Below, piece after piece: positions 28,401 to 38,498 of a DNA stretch of 64,000 nt (position 1 is its first letter; every line of letters starts with the position of its first letter). The DNA comes from an uncultured Microbulbifer sp. Its GTDB lineage: Bacteria; Pseudomonadota; Gammaproteobacteria; Pseudomonadales; Cellvibrionaceae. The notes under the pieces are model-generated. The model made no database searches. It was not told the origin of the DNA and saw only the letters and a list, made by a program, of their open reading frames with translations. The translations under genes and the position numbers were made by a program. The stretch is from positions 1-64,000 of the forward strand of contig NZ_CANMKV010000022.1 in assembly GCF_947498635.1 (NCBI RefSeq). The letters run 5' to 3'.

Positions 28401-28573
28401 GAGGGCGTATGTACCACCGTAATTTGCGCTGCATGGATAACTTCGCCAGAACTACCGGTAATGGCACCGCGAATGGCGGCGGCCGTTTCCTGAGCGAGGG
28501 AAACCGGGGTCGCACTAATCGATGAGAGAATAGCAGCAGATAACCACACGCGTGGAAATAGAGATGGTTTCAT
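25436..28573 (-). CDS. Oar-type TonB-dependent receptor
   Basis: A 1045-residue outer-membrane receptor. Signal peptide at residues 1-27, a carboxypeptidase-regulatory-like domain at about 32-115 (AIRGAITGSSGEVIHAAQITV, GQFNLSGLRAGGPYTV), a plug domain at about 120-250 with FNSLTVDGVRMNDNFGL and AVTKSGSNEWHGS, then a long beta barrel ending in an aromatic residue (RMGIRYEF). This arrangement is that of OmpA-related Oar-like receptors of unknown or peptide/protein substrates rather than siderophore receptors. It stands alone on its strand, divergent from an S1/P1 nuclease. Confidence 0.92.
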   Translation of the reverse strand: MKPSLFPRVWLSAAILSSISATPVSLAQETAAAIRGAITGSSGEVIHAAQITVVHTPSNSRRVTEVGESGQFNLSGLRAGGPYTVIIESDQGDRTFEDIYLSLGDSLPLIVSLDTANIEEVNVLGRAINTSRQAMGPASHFNSDDLASAPAINRDIKDLLRLDPRIYIDEANYDSIQCAGANPRFNSLTVDGVRMNDNFGLNSNGYPTERMPFSYDAIDQVAVELAPFDVQYGGFSACNINAVTKSGSNEWHGSFFYDYTDDAFRGDSLEGEDINVAKFDEKRYNATLGGAIIEDKLFFFAAYEKLDGIATFDRGPVGSNAATEVQGVSQAQLDEIVRISNEVYGYNPGSLPNSLPEEDEKLLVKFDWNISENHRAAFTYNYNDGFSIAEADGDPDELELSNHYYERGAELNSYVVQLFSDWSDIFSTEIKIGYSELDNHQISLEGTDFGEVQISTSYDHDNDGSDTGATVYLGADDSRHANKLSYDNLTFKLAGKLLLGEHNLTAGYEHENFDIYNLFIQEAAGEYRFSSIENFEQGVADLIIYENAIGTNNILDAAAEFAYDIDTLYVQDEYTFADVDLTVVAGLRYDRYSSDDEPVANTDFTAAYNFSNQHTIDGLGLLQPRLGLNWNVDDNLELHGGVGLYSGGNPNVWISNNYSNNGVIQIEATDTSGTPLFDMDWTGNGTPIFDVPQSLYNQVASGDGSLGGVNMMDPDFEVPSVWKYALGGSYEFESGYLVTVDYLYSDYKDAAIIQDLSLEQASAAADGRPVYANANGRRGDYMLTNVKGDSGYSSVISLGLSKSFDFGLDVAVGYAYTDAKDVNPMTSSVAYSNYTTIATVDAQDPGTATSNYVVPHRFTLKLDYAREFLAGYKTRFTLFGSANEGVPYSYTFSNYIFGDGGRGRGLLYVPTDLDDANVVFGEDFDTDAFFAWIDSEDLDSGTMERNSLSSNWWTKFDLRVDQELPGWRADDRLNAFFVIENLGNLLNDDWGVMYEGAFPRFQAAVDANIDEQGRFVFNEFNDPAGQTRFTAASLWSARMGIRYEF

Positions 28574-28808
28574 AGCTTGGTCCTGGTCTTAAAAAAGCCA
28601 ACAACGTAACTTTGAGAGTACTGGTGGTATTAGTTTCCGAGACACTTTCCCAAATCTCGGTCAGAGTGCTTTTTAGCAGATGAAATTGAAGAGTTGATGA
28701 ACGATTTGTTACATTTTTTGAGCGATACACCCAAGGAGTTTATGAAAGGTGATTTGTCACAAATTCTCACTAGAGTTAGTGGTTAAATTTCTATAACAGG
28801 TGGCTGAA

Positions 28809-29654
28809 ATGAATAAGTCGCAAGCAATCATTCGGTTGATTTTTGTTCTGATAGGATGCTTCAGTGTACTTAAGGCCTATGCCTGGGGCGATGATGGTCA
28901 TCGAGTAATCGGTGAAATCGCCTGGCACTACTTAAGTCCTGACGTAGCAAAAGAAGTGGGACTTCTTCTTGAAGAGGTGGGGGAACCTCACTTGGCCGAG
29001 TCGGCAACCTGGGCAGATCGCATTCGCTCAAATGCGCAATATGACTGGGCTGCGCCCATGCACTATATCAACCTTTCTCGCGGGTGGCGTAGCTATGAGG
29101 CCGCGCGAGATTGCCCACCAGCGGGATGTATCCTCAATGCCATCCAACAGTTTGCCGCAGTTCTCGCGGATCGCAGCCGCCCGGAAAGCGCGCGGGCAGA
29201 GGCTTTAATGTTTGTTGCACATTTTGTTGGCGACCTGCATCAGCCACTTCATACTGGCCTTTATTCAGACCGGGGAGGTAATGATGTACAGGTTCAGTTT
29301 TTTGGTGAAGAAACAAATCTACATGCCCTTTGGGATATCCAGCTCGTCTCTCGTGTAGTGGCTGATTGGCAGGACTATGCCCAGCGGCAAACGGAAATAA
29401 TCCGCCCAGGAGAACGTCAACTATGGCAGTCCACTACAGTGGAAGAGTGGGCGCGGGAGTCCCACCAGATTGCTCACAACCTGGCTTATACCAATGAAAT
29501 TCAACTGGGGGAAAAGTATTTCCTTCGCAGTCAGGACTCTGTGGAAATACGCTTACAACAAGGTGGCGTCCGCCTCGCAGCCGTCTTGAATAAAGCTTTG
29601 CGAAAAAGAGGGCTTAATCTAGCGGATAACGAATGTAAGCCAGGAAGTTGCTAA
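28809..29654 (+). CDS. Secreted S1/P1-type nuclease
   Basis: 281 residues from the ATG at 28809 (AACAGG Shine-Dalgarno); a GTG at 28800 is an alternative. The signal peptide ends AYA, and the mature protein starts with Trp, WGDDGHRVIGEIAWHYL, as required because the N-terminal Trp binds zinc in this family. The remaining ligands are visible: ATWADRIR, PMHYIN, AHFVGDLHQPLHTG and NLHALWD. It cleaves single-stranded nucleic acid and 3'-nucleotides in the periplasm or outside. A 41-codon frame overlaps its stop. Confidence 0.93.
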   Translation: MNKSQAIIRLIFVLIGCFSVLKAYAWGDDGHRVIGEIAWHYLSPDVAKEVGLLLEEVGEPHLAESATWADRIRSNAQYDWAAPMHYINLSRGWRSYEAARDCPPAGCILNAIQQFAAVLADRSRPESARAEALMFVAHFVGDLHQPLHTGLYSDRGGNDVQVQFFGEETNLHALWDIQLVSRVVADWQDYAQRQTEIIRPGERQLWQSTTVEEWARESHQIAHNLAYTNEIQLGEKYFLRSQDSVEIRLQQGGVRLAAVLNKALRKRGLNLADNECKPGSC

Positions 29655-29779
29655 TGACCTCTCCAGTGCCCCTGGTAATCATATTAGTCCTTGGAGGCCT
29701 TACTTGTTATATCCGAGCTATTTATGGGAGCTCAACCCGTACCACAGGCATCAGCAAAGCCCTTGAATTGGTGCGGTAG
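29654..29779 (+). CDS. Possible small membrane protein coupled to the nuclease gene
   Basis: 41 codons starting in a TAATG overlap with the nuclease stop. The product has one hydrophobic helix (PLVIILVLGGLTCYI) and a short polar tail. The coupling favours translation, but there is no family I recognise and it could be chance. Confidence 0.25.
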   Translation: MTSPVPLVIILVLGGLTCYIRAIYGSSTRTTGISKALELVR

Positions 29780-30188
29780 TCATTGTTTTCGGATTTTATG
29801 TCGAAAGATGGCCATAAAATGCTCAGGATATTTGGTAGTCTGTGGTGAATGTCGTCCATGCAATTGTCCCTGAACTGTTTTAATATACAGTTTTTATTGT
29901 TTTGTACTGCTTTCAATATCAGAATTCAAAAAAGGCTTCTTCTATTTCTAGTGAAAATGAGCTAATCCACTGACTTTTAAGGGATTGCCAATATTATCAA
30001 AAGCAGAAAAATCATGTAGATATAGAGCAGCTGCTGTATATCTATTTATAGAATATCATGCCATTGACTCTAACCGTTGATATTGGACGATTTTTGAGGT
30101 CGGCTTGGCTAGGTGGGACAGAAATATATAGAAGAATGATGTAAAGACGCCTCTTTTGAATTAACTGTTATGAGTATTAGTGAAAGTT
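29780..30188. other. AT-rich intergenic stretch, no gene seen
   Basis: 409 bp, clearly richer in A+T than the flanking genes, without a supported frame or structure. It marks the left border of the insertion-sequence cluster. Confidence 0.45.
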
Positions 30189-30428
30189 ATGGATTGGCCC
30201 AGTGACGTAGACTGCTATCAGGCAATGGCGAAGTTCGCCTCCTATTACATGCAAGCTGAACAGCAGGAAAAATGGTTAAGCATCATCGCTGACGGCCTTG
30301 AAACTGGAGCCTTCCCTCCAGGTAAAGGTTTTTTATATGAGATTGATAAGGCGATTAAGTCTTCTCCAAAATCAAGCATGCCAAATCGAGAGGATTTATA
30401 TCAACTCATTTGTACAGTATGCATTTAA
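30189..30428 (+). CDS. Hypothetical protein
   Basis: 79 residues from the ATG at 30189 (GTG at 30180 possible). Predicted soluble and helical, with WPSDVDCYQAMAKFASYY and IIADGLETGAFPPGKGFLYEID. I recognise no family. It ends 39 bp before the IS110-type transposase, which is on the opposite strand. The ribosome site is weak. Confidence 0.4.
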   Translation: MDWPSDVDCYQAMAKFASYYMQAEQQEKWLSIIADGLETGAFPPGKGFLYEIDKAIKSSPKSSMPNREDLYQLICTVCI

Positions 30429-30466
30429 AAATTCATAACAAGTGACTATGGTTGTTCGTCAAGTTG

Positions 30467-31918
<1,452 letters not shown>

Positions 31919-31936
31919 ATCTTAACCTATAGCAGG

Positions 31937-32219
31937 TGACTATAGTTACCCATCAAGCTTTAAGCCATATTTTCATTCCAGTAGGTGTTTTTTTTCATCA
32001 TAATATTCAGGATGCTAAGTTGCATTCTCATGCAGGTAATGAGAGCGACTTTTTTAGGTTTACCAGCGTCGACTAATCGCTTACACATCGGCTTTAATTT
32101 GAGATGATGTTGTAAGCCTACATGATGAAAAAAACAGAACTGTGCGTACGCGATGCCGCCCACCACGAATAATAGCTTGCTTTGGAATCTGCCGCTATCA
32201 GGATTCATTGGGGAGATTT
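31937..32219 (-). pseudogene. Relic of a second IS110-family transposase (3' end only)
   Basis: The block parallels 30443-30723, the 3' part of the intact transposase, at roughly 80 percent identity by eye. It includes the same [16 protein letters not shown] and NTYWNENMA endings, but has frame-disrupting changes near 32130-32180. Its 5' side is cut at 32219 by the IS3-like end that begins at 32220. Confidence 0.85.
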
Positions 32220-32292
32220 GATCCTACCCACAAAAGACGGACACTCTCTTAAGCGATAAACTACGCAGCAGAGGTGCCCTATGACACGATCT
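32220..32292 (+). mobile_element. 73-bp IS3-like left end (copy A)
   Basis: Identical over 73 bp to the reverse complement of 5-77. It contains the TGATCC terminus, the Shine-Dalgarno and the first codons of orfA (ATGACACGATC). It is truncated exactly where copy B begins with another TGATCC. Confidence 0.85.
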
Positions 32293-32915
32293 GATCCTAT
32301 CCACCAACGACGGACACTCTCTAAAGCGATAAACCACGCAGCAGAGGTGCTCTATGATAAGACCAAGTAAATCAACCAAAACTGCTCGTAAAAAATACTC
32401 TGAGAAATATAGAAAAGATGCCCTAGTACTGACGACCTTAAAAAAGACCGCTGATTACTTTGCAAAGAGCCTGAAATGCGGTACGCCTTCATACAAAAGC
32501 ACAGGCAAGAGTTCACATCAAAGCGGTGGCTGAGGTGTTGAGCAGATCTCGCAGAGGGCTTTGCAACCGGGTGTCAAGATCGGTCGGCCAATCCAAGCTC
32601 CAGCAGCGCTTTATAGCCAGTAAAGAAGGTAGTGGCGCCCCTCGCCTGACGAAGGAGTTGACCAGTGAAGGTAATAAATATAAACAAAAAACAATTACTG
32701 CCAGTATGCGTCGACAGGGCCTGCGAGCCAAAGCAGCTAAGAGATATAAAGCCACAATCTACTCAAAACATGGCCTGCCAGTGGCTCTAAATCTGCTCGA
32801 GCAGAACTTCAATGCTGAAGCGCCGAGTCAGAAATGGGTCGGGGATATCACCTACTTACGAACAGAAGAGGGTTTATCCAACCCATCAACGATATCTAAC
32901 AACACTGAACGTTAG
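32293..32915 (+). pseudogene. Degraded IS3-family element (copy B): orfA and orfB remnants
   Basis: The left end (32293-32365) matches copy A at 64 of 73 positions. An orfA start at 32354 gives KKYSEKYRKDALVL, then loses homology. orfB remnants follow: KHRQEFTSKRWLRC in one frame, then from 32526 a frame with GAPRLTKELTSEG, MRRQGLRAKAAKRYKAT and QKWVGDITYLRTEEG, the start of the DDE catalytic core (first Asp in GDITYL). It then ends abruptly at about 32873. Deletion and frameshift make it inactive. Confidence 0.88.
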
Positions 32916-33161
32916 ATATTTAATAGGAACCCGCTGAGAAATTTATATTAGATAAAATCAATACTAATAAAAAATATCTGTTTAGTCTCTGTTAACTGGT
33001 ACCCAAAAAGTTGATAAACAGGATTACAAATAGACTGGTTGGTTCCGCTGGTTGTCTTAACTGCCAGCCTGTTTAACAATACTTAAAGTTTAAGTACACA
33101 GCGCCAACCTCAGGTTTAAGCACCTGAGAAATATTAACAATAATGTAGTAGGTGTACATAC
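32916..33161. promoter_or_regulatory. AT-rich region upstream of the cytochrome/flavoprotein operon
   Basis: 246 bp after the IS relic. It must carry the promoter for 33162-36320. No distinct operator is seen. Confidence 0.35.
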
Positions 33162-33551
33162 ATGGAACCGGTAAGACCTCGCCGGAGCGTAAGGCTCCTC
33201 TGTGCCCCCTTGTTTTTTGCCGTGATGATAAGTGGGTGCTCGGACCTCCCTGAAGAGAGTGCCGAAAATCGCTTGGCTTTGACTCAGCGAGCCCTTTCAT
33301 TAACCCCTACAGATCCTGAAATTGCTGAAATTTATGGACGTACCTGTCGTAGTTGTCACAGTACTGGTGCCAGTGCCGCGCCTTTAACTGGGGATATTGC
33401 AACCTGGGAGCCACGTCTGGATAAGGGGATGGATGTGCTGGTAGATAACGCAATCAATGGCTTTCAGGGGATGCCGCCTCTGGGACTTTGCTTTGAGTGT
33501 TCACCTGAACAGTTTGAACAGTTGATTGCCTTTATGGCCACTGCGGAGTAG
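33162..33551 (+). CDS. Lipoprotein c-type cytochrome (cytochrome c5-like)
   Basis: 129 residues. A lipoprotein signal has lipobox MISGC (Cys at 26), and a single haem site CRSCH lies near residue 63. GMPPLGLCFECS carries the likely axial Met and the extra Cys pair typical of c5-like domains. A single-haem electron carrier on the periplasmic side. It precedes the flavoprotein gene by 6 bp and is probably its electron acceptor. Confidence 0.88.
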   Translation: MEPVRPRRSVRLLCAPLFFAVMISGCSDLPEESAENRLALTQRALSLTPTDPEIAEIYGRTCRSCHSTGASAAPLTGDIATWEPRLDKGMDVLVDNAINGFQGMPPLGLCFECSPEQFEQLIAFMATAE

Positions 33552-33557
33552 GGGATT

Positions 33558-34949
33558 ATGCATCAGTCACGTCGTCGTTTTATTGCCACTATCGCTGCAG
33601 GTTCCACCGCTCTCGCCGCAGCCCCAGTTTCGTCTATTGCCCGTACTCTGGTACAAGCCGCCGAGCCAATAAAACGCAAGGGTATCCATTGGCGCAACTG
33701 GTCCGGTTCTCAAGTGTGTTTGCCCAGTGAGCGCCTCGCGCCAAAAACAATAGCTGAATTACAACAACGCGTAGCCGACTCCAAAGGCACTATTAGAGCC
33801 GTAGGTGCTGGGCACTCCTTTACGCCTCTAGTACCCACGGATGACACGATCATCTCGCTTGGGCGTATTAGCGGAGTGCTGGATCACAGTAAAGAAACAG
33901 CCGAGGCCACGATTTACGCTGGCACTCGTATCGCAGACCTAGGGCAACCACTAGAGGATATTGGGCAAGCGTTAATTAACCAACCGGACATCGACGAGCA
34001 GACTCTGGGCGGTTGTTTAGCGACGGCCACTCATGGAACAGGGGCCGGTCTGGGTTGTATGTCTAGTTATGTGACTGGCCTAGAGTTGGTGACAGCGGGT
34101 GGCGATACACTTTGGTGTGATATGCAACAAAACTCTGAAGTATTCTCTGCGGCAAAGGTTTCCCTCGGGAGCCTGGGGCTGATGACCAAGGTACGTATGC
34201 AAAATCAGCCAAGCTATCGACTTCGCAGAGAGTCCTGGGTGGCACCTCTACAAGAGGTGCTTGAGCAGGCAGAATCTTTGGCTGATTCGAACCGAAATTT
34301 TGAGTTCTACTACATTCCATTTTCCAGTATGTGCATGGCGGACTCCCATCAACTGACGGATGAAGAGATTTTTTCAACCGAGCGGGAAGATACCAACGAA
34401 GCGGTAATGACCCTTAAAACAGTGCGAGATTGGCTCGGCTGGTCCCCGAAACTTCGACAATTTGCCTTGAAATCCGCTATAGAGGATATCGAAAAGGAAG
34501 TGGTTGTGGAGTCCTCCTGGCGAAACTATGCCAGTGAACGCAATGTACGCTTTAATGAAATGGAATATCACCTGCCTCGGGAAGCGGGGCTGGCCGCTTT
34601 TGCAGAGTTACGACGAGCCATCGAAGAGAACAACCTAAACGTGTTCTTCCCGATCGAAGTTCGTTTTGTAAAGGGGGACGATATTTGGTTGAGTCCTTTC
34701 TACCAGCAGGACTCTGTTTCAATCGCGGTGCACCGCTATTTTGAGGAAGATTATCAGCCCCTGTTTCAGGCATTGGAACCGATTATGCGTAAGTATGGTG
34801 GCAGACCACACTGGGGCAAGCTCAATACGTTGGGCAAAATGGATTTCGCAAAACTCTATCCCCGCTGGCAGGACTATCTAGAGGTTAGGCGTTCACTCGA
34901 CCCGATGGGGAAGTTCTTGAACCCCTACCTGAAAAAGCTCACTGGCTGA
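33558..34949 (+). CDS. Tat-exported FAD-linked oxidoreductase, aldonolactone oxidase (ALO/GULO) family
   Basis: 463 residues. A twin-arginine signal (SRRRFIATIAAG) is followed by an FAD_binding_4 domain: VGAGHSFTPLVPTD carries the His that binds FAD covalently in this family, and TLGGCLATATHGTG the second FAD loop. The C-terminal ALO domain ends with HWGKLNTLG and YLEVRRSLDPMGKFLNPYL. These enzymes oxidise sugar lactones such as L-gulono- or D-arabinono-1,4-lactone. Export plus the cytochrome partner suggest a dehydrogenase feeding the respiratory chain, not an oxidase; substrate unknown. Confidence 0.88.
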   Translation: MHQSRRRFIATIAAGSTALAAAPVSSIARTLVQAAEPIKRKGIHWRNWSGSQVCLPSERLAPKTIAELQQRVADSKGTIRAVGAGHSFTPLVPTDDTIISLGRISGVLDHSKETAEATIYAGTRIADLGQPLEDIGQALINQPDIDEQTLGGCLATATHGTGAGLGCMSSYVTGLELVTAGGDTLWCDMQQNSEVFSAAKVSLGSLGLMTKVRMQNQPSYRLRRESWVAPLQEVLEQAESLADSNRNFEFYYIPFSSMCMADSHQLTDEEIFSTEREDTNEAVMTLKTVRDWLGWSPKLRQFALKSAIEDIEKEVVVESSWRNYASERNVRFNEMEYHLPREAGLAAFAELRRAIEENNLNVFFPIEVRFVKGDDIWLSPFYQQDSVSIAVHRYFEEDYQPLFQALEPIMRKYGGRPHWGKLNTLGKMDFAKLYPRWQDYLEVRRSLDPMGKFLNPYLKKLTG

Positions 34950-35030
34950 TCTTTATGCGGCGAGCCGCGGTACCTTTGAGCAGTTGGATGGCTATTCGGC
35001 AAATACTTGGTGGGACTAGAGGGGAGCACT

Positions 35031-36320
35031 GTGGATAGAGGGCGGCGAAAATTTATACTGGGTGGCACAGCCTTGGCTGCTGCAGCGTCACTGCCACTAT
35101 TAAGGCCCGAGCCCATGGGGCAGGGGGGGCATGATGATTATTTTGCGGGCGTCTCCAGGGCATTGCATTCGGCGGGAATATCGGGCCCCACGATGGTAGT
35201 CGATTTAAGGCGACTAAAGGCCAATGCTGGGGTACTTTCGCGGCACTTACAGGGGCATTACGATTACCGTATCGTAGCCAAGTCCCTTCCTGCCCTGGGC
35301 TTGCTAGAGACTGTAGCCAAACAAACTGGCACCCAGCGAATTATGGTGTTTCACCTGCCTTTCTTGCAGCAGTTGGCACAATCACAACCCGAGGCGGATA
35401 TCCTCTTAGGTAAGCCTTTCCCGATCGCCGCTGCTGAGAGCTTTTACAAGAGCTTACCTTCAAGTGGTTTTGATCCCGCATCTCAACTTCAGTGGCTTAT
35501 TGACAGCCCGCGCCGCTTGCAGCAGTACGCAGAGCTGGCCAATGGCCTGGGGCAAAGGCTGCGTATCAACATCGAATTGGATGTAGGATTACACAGAGGC
35601 GGAATAGGTGATGCGCAAAGCCTTACTAAAATGCTCAATATTATTCAGGGAGAATCCCAGCTTCAGCTGTCAGGCTTTATGGGGTATGACGCCCATGCGG
35701 CTAAAATGCCGGGAATTCTGGGGGGGCCAGAGAAGGCGATTGATCGCGGTCTCGACATATACTCGCAGCGATTAGCGCAAGCCCGGCAGTTGTTGGGGGA
35801 GCATTTTCCCGAGAACCCGACATTGAATGGGGCCGGTAGCCCTACTTACCAGTTGTATAAAGGTCGAGCTGGCAGGGCTCCCTGTAATGAACTAGCGGCA
35901 GGATCATGCTTGGTTAAGCCCCTAGACTTTGATATTCCTACCCTAGAAGATCATGTAGCAGCAGCATTCATTGCAAGCCCAGTTTTAAAGAAGCTTCCCC
36001 ATACGCAGATTCCCGGTTTGGAGGGGATGACTACAGTCATGCGTTGGCTGAACCCCAATCGAGCCCAAACATACTTCGTCTCTGGTGGGTATTGGAAGGC
36101 TCGACCAGAATCCCCAAAAGGTCTCTCGATTAATCCAATCTATGGGCGCTCCACTAATCAGGAAATGTTGAATGCGTCCAGTAAAGTTACTCTTGCAGAA
36201 GATGACTGGGTTTTCTTTCGCCCTACTCAGAGTGAATCAGTCTTTCTTCAGTTCGGGGATATTGCTGTGTATGACCAGGGCGAAATCGTGGAGCGCTGGC
36301 CGGTGTTCAGCAACACCTGA
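35031..36320 (+). CDS. Tat-exported PLP-dependent protein of the alanine racemase / D-threonine aldolase-like fold
   Basis: 429 residues from the GTG at 35031 (GAGGGG Shine-Dalgarno). The Tat signal is GRRKFILGGTALAAAA. The N-terminal TIM barrel has MVVDLRRLKANAG and the PLP-lysine region YRIVAKSLPALGLLE, then RINIELDVGLHRGGI and FMGYDAHAAKMPG. This layout is that of DSD1/D-threonine-aldolase relatives. The C-terminal domain is less conserved. Location of a PLP barrel enzyme in the periplasm is unusual but not unknown (broad-spectrum racemases). It follows the ALO-family gene in the same direction and is likely in its operon. Confidence 0.8.
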   Translation: MDRGRRKFILGGTALAAAASLPLLRPEPMGQGGHDDYFAGVSRALHSAGISGPTMVVDLRRLKANAGVLSRHLQGHYDYRIVAKSLPALGLLETVAKQTGTQRIMVFHLPFLQQLAQSQPEADILLGKPFPIAAAESFYKSLPSSGFDPASQLQWLIDSPRRLQQYAELANGLGQRLRINIELDVGLHRGGIGDAQSLTKMLNIIQGESQLQLSGFMGYDAHAAKMPGILGGPEKAIDRGLDIYSQRLAQARQLLGEHFPENPTLNGAGSPTYQLYKGRAGRAPCNELAAGSCLVKPLDFDIPTLEDHVAAAFIASPVLKKLPHTQIPGLEGMTTVMRWLNPNRAQTYFVSGGYWKARPESPKGLSINPIYGRSTNQEMLNASSKVTLAEDDWVFFRPTQSESVFLQFGDIAVYDQGEIVERWPVFSNT

Positions 36321-36419
36321 ATCAATGGCGGATTATGTAATTTAAGGCGTAAAGCGCCATCGTATATTTGGCCACATAAGAAATATAAGTGTTCACAAGA
36401 ATAATTATTGGAGGCTGGT

Positions 36420-36845
36420 GTGATCTTTGAAGCAATCCTGGTGTTAAATTGTATTTGGTTCTTAATGGGATTTAATGTGTTCTCATTGCGCGGTAGGGTA
36501 TTTGCCAAATTGCTAGTCCCCAGAGAGCAAAGGGATACCCCCGTCTTTGGTATATTGGCTGAATCGGGCAAGTTTCTAGGAGGGTTTAACTTTTCTCTGG
36601 CGTTGCTCAACATTTTACTGCTAATTAACCACGCCTCTTTCTCTAGTGATATACAAAGAGCTGTTCTGCTTTTTACTTTTTCGGTTACACATGGCTCGCA
36701 GTTTATTTATAACTTGCCTGTTGCACTTAAGAATCGCAGTGGTGGTGGAGCTTGGAAAGTAAGGGGCGTTATGAGGTTTATTTTTGTGATGGACTTTGCA
36801 ATGATGATGATTAACCTGTTAGCGGCTCTTTGGTATTGGTTGTAG
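36420..36845 (+). CDS. Four-helix membrane protein of unknown function
   Basis: 141 residues from the GTG at 36420, preceded by GGAG. Four hydrophobic segments cover almost the whole length. A central loop has AKLLVPREQRDTPVFGILAESGKFLGG, and HGSQFIYNLPVAL lies before the last third. I do not recognise a family. Confidence 0.65.
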   Translation: MIFEAILVLNCIWFLMGFNVFSLRGRVFAKLLVPREQRDTPVFGILAESGKFLGGFNFSLALLNILLLINHASFSSDIQRAVLLFTFSVTHGSQFIYNLPVALKNRSGGGAWKVRGVMRFIFVMDFAMMMINLLAALWYWL

Positions 36846-37050
36846 TGAGGGCTTCAGCGGCAGAGGTATTATCTGCCGCAATTGAATTCTTATAGGTGGA
36901 CTTTTGGGGTTGTGTGGTTTTAAGTGGCTGCTGAACACCCTCAAGCCTGATGGGTAGGCTGCCCCCTGTTAAGATTCCTTATCATTTATATCAACGCACT
37001 ACAATATTACCCGTCCAAATAGAACCTTGGGGGTAAGGGGCCTGAATCTG

Positions 37051-37713
37051 GTGATTAAACTTACAGATGTTCCCGCTCAGCAGATGTCGGCTATAACGGA
37101 TTTTATCCTTACTATAGCTGCAGTGATAATCCTGATTTATTTATGTCGTCCTGAGCTTCAACCACGATGGAAAAGAAATTCCTGGATTTTTTTCTATGGT
37201 TTGTTAGTTGTTGTTTCCTTTTTGGCTGGCTTGATACATGGGCTGCAGATTCCTGAAAACATCGAAGTTTTCTTATGGTATATACTTTTGTTCCTGTTGG
37301 GCGCTTTTCTGGCATCTTTTGTCGTCGCAGTTATGAATGATCTTTTAGGTGAGAGTTTGTCAAAAAAAGGGTTGCCCTATATTTGTCTGGCGAGCTTGAT
37401 ATTTTTTTGGGTAGCGGCGACTAGAGTCAATGGCTTTGTTGTGTTTGTTACTTGCCAGATTCTTATAATGATTCCTGTTATCATTGGTTATTCCTGGCTG
37501 GGATTGGCTAATAAGCTGAGAGGCTCCTGGTATATGGTTCTGGGTGCCATTGTTTCCGTAATTTCCGGGATTTTTCAGCTGAGTGCTGAAGAGGAAATTG
37601 TTTATGTTTGGGTGCTTGGTCATAATAGTTTTTATCATTTGGTGCAGGCGGTGGGAGTATTGTTCTTTTTTGTAGGTGTTGCCAAATCCTTTCAAATTAA
37701 AGAGCGATCGTGA
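37051..37713 (+). CDS. Polytopic membrane protein of unknown function
   Basis: 220 residues from the GTG at 37051 (AAGGGG Shine-Dalgarno); an in-frame TTG (37027) or ATG (37084) could also start it. About seven membrane helices. Conserved-looking polar residues are HGLQIPENIEVFLWY in loop 2, and GHNSFYHLVQAVGVLFFF near the end, where the His pair could bind metal or haem. It resembles seven-helix DUF proteins by topology only. Confidence 0.6.
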   Translation: MIKLTDVPAQQMSAITDFILTIAAVIILIYLCRPELQPRWKRNSWIFFYGLLVVVSFLAGLIHGLQIPENIEVFLWYILLFLLGAFLASFVVAVMNDLLGESLSKKGLPYICLASLIFFWVAATRVNGFVVFVTCQILIMIPVIIGYSWLGLANKLRGSWYMVLGAIVSVISGIFQLSAEEEIVYVWVLGHNSFYHLVQAVGVLFFFVGVAKSFQIKERS

Positions 37714-37853
37714 TTCTTTGTGTGGTCTATTGGGAATTTGAAATCTGCCCATTAACTATATATGAGGGGGCTTCATGTGGTTTTATCTATGGTGCTTGTC
37801 CGCCTTCAAGGTTTGTCATTTATAAGGCTTTAAACTTCTAGAGAAGGCGACTA

Positions 37854-38444
37854 ATGGGTATTAGGAACAATTCGTACGACTATGGCTCTATTGCCAAGTG
37901 GCTGCATTGGAGTGTCGCATTATTATTCCTGGGATCTTATATCAGTGTCTATTACCGCCAATGGTTTACACAAGAAGAGACGCCGGAAAACTGGATTGCC
38001 CTACAGCTTCACTTGTCTATTGGCGTAACGATTGGAGCGCTTGTGCTGTTGCGAATATTCTGGCGTCTCACGAACCCCACCCCCAGATTGGAGCCAGGCT
38101 CAAGGTTAGAGCACATTGCCACCCATACAGGCCATTTTCTGCTGTATGTCGTCATGATATTGTCACCACTAACCGGATATCTGGGGACTGGGGTGAATAC
38201 TGAATATTTTTTTCTTTTTGAAATCCCTCAGTTTGCAGATACGTCATTTTTTACGAATATTATGCAGAATACAATGGGGATGACCTTTAAGCAATTTGAA
38301 GAACCTATCGATTTTATACATAAGGAAGTTCTGGGAGAATGGCTTGTTTGGTTGCTTATTCTCGGGCATGCCCTGGCGGCTCTTTATCATCACTTTATAA
38401 AGAAAGATCGAACACTGGTTAGAATGACTACCGGTAACAAGTGA
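37854..38444 (+). CDS. Cytochrome b561 family protein
   Basis: 196 residues with four membrane helices and the bis-histidine haem ligands of bacterial b561: AKWLHWSVALLF, LQLHLSIGVTIG, THTGHFLLYVVMILSPLTGYLG and LILGHALAALYHHF. It is a quinol- or superoxide-oxidising inner-membrane electron carrier. The C-terminus KKDRTLVRM is typical. It is monocistronic. Confidence 0.92.
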   Translation: MGIRNNSYDYGSIAKWLHWSVALLFLGSYISVYYRQWFTQEETPENWIALQLHLSIGVTIGALVLLRIFWRLTNPTPRLEPGSRLEHIATHTGHFLLYVVMILSPLTGYLGTGVNTEYFFLFEIPQFADTSFFTNIMQNTMGMTFKQFEEPIDFIHKEVLGEWLVWLLILGHALAALYHHFIKKDRTLVRMTTGNK

Positions 38445-38498
38445 AACGCAGGCTTTTTTTGAGGCCGTCAACTTACCAATAATTACAATGGTCCTGTT

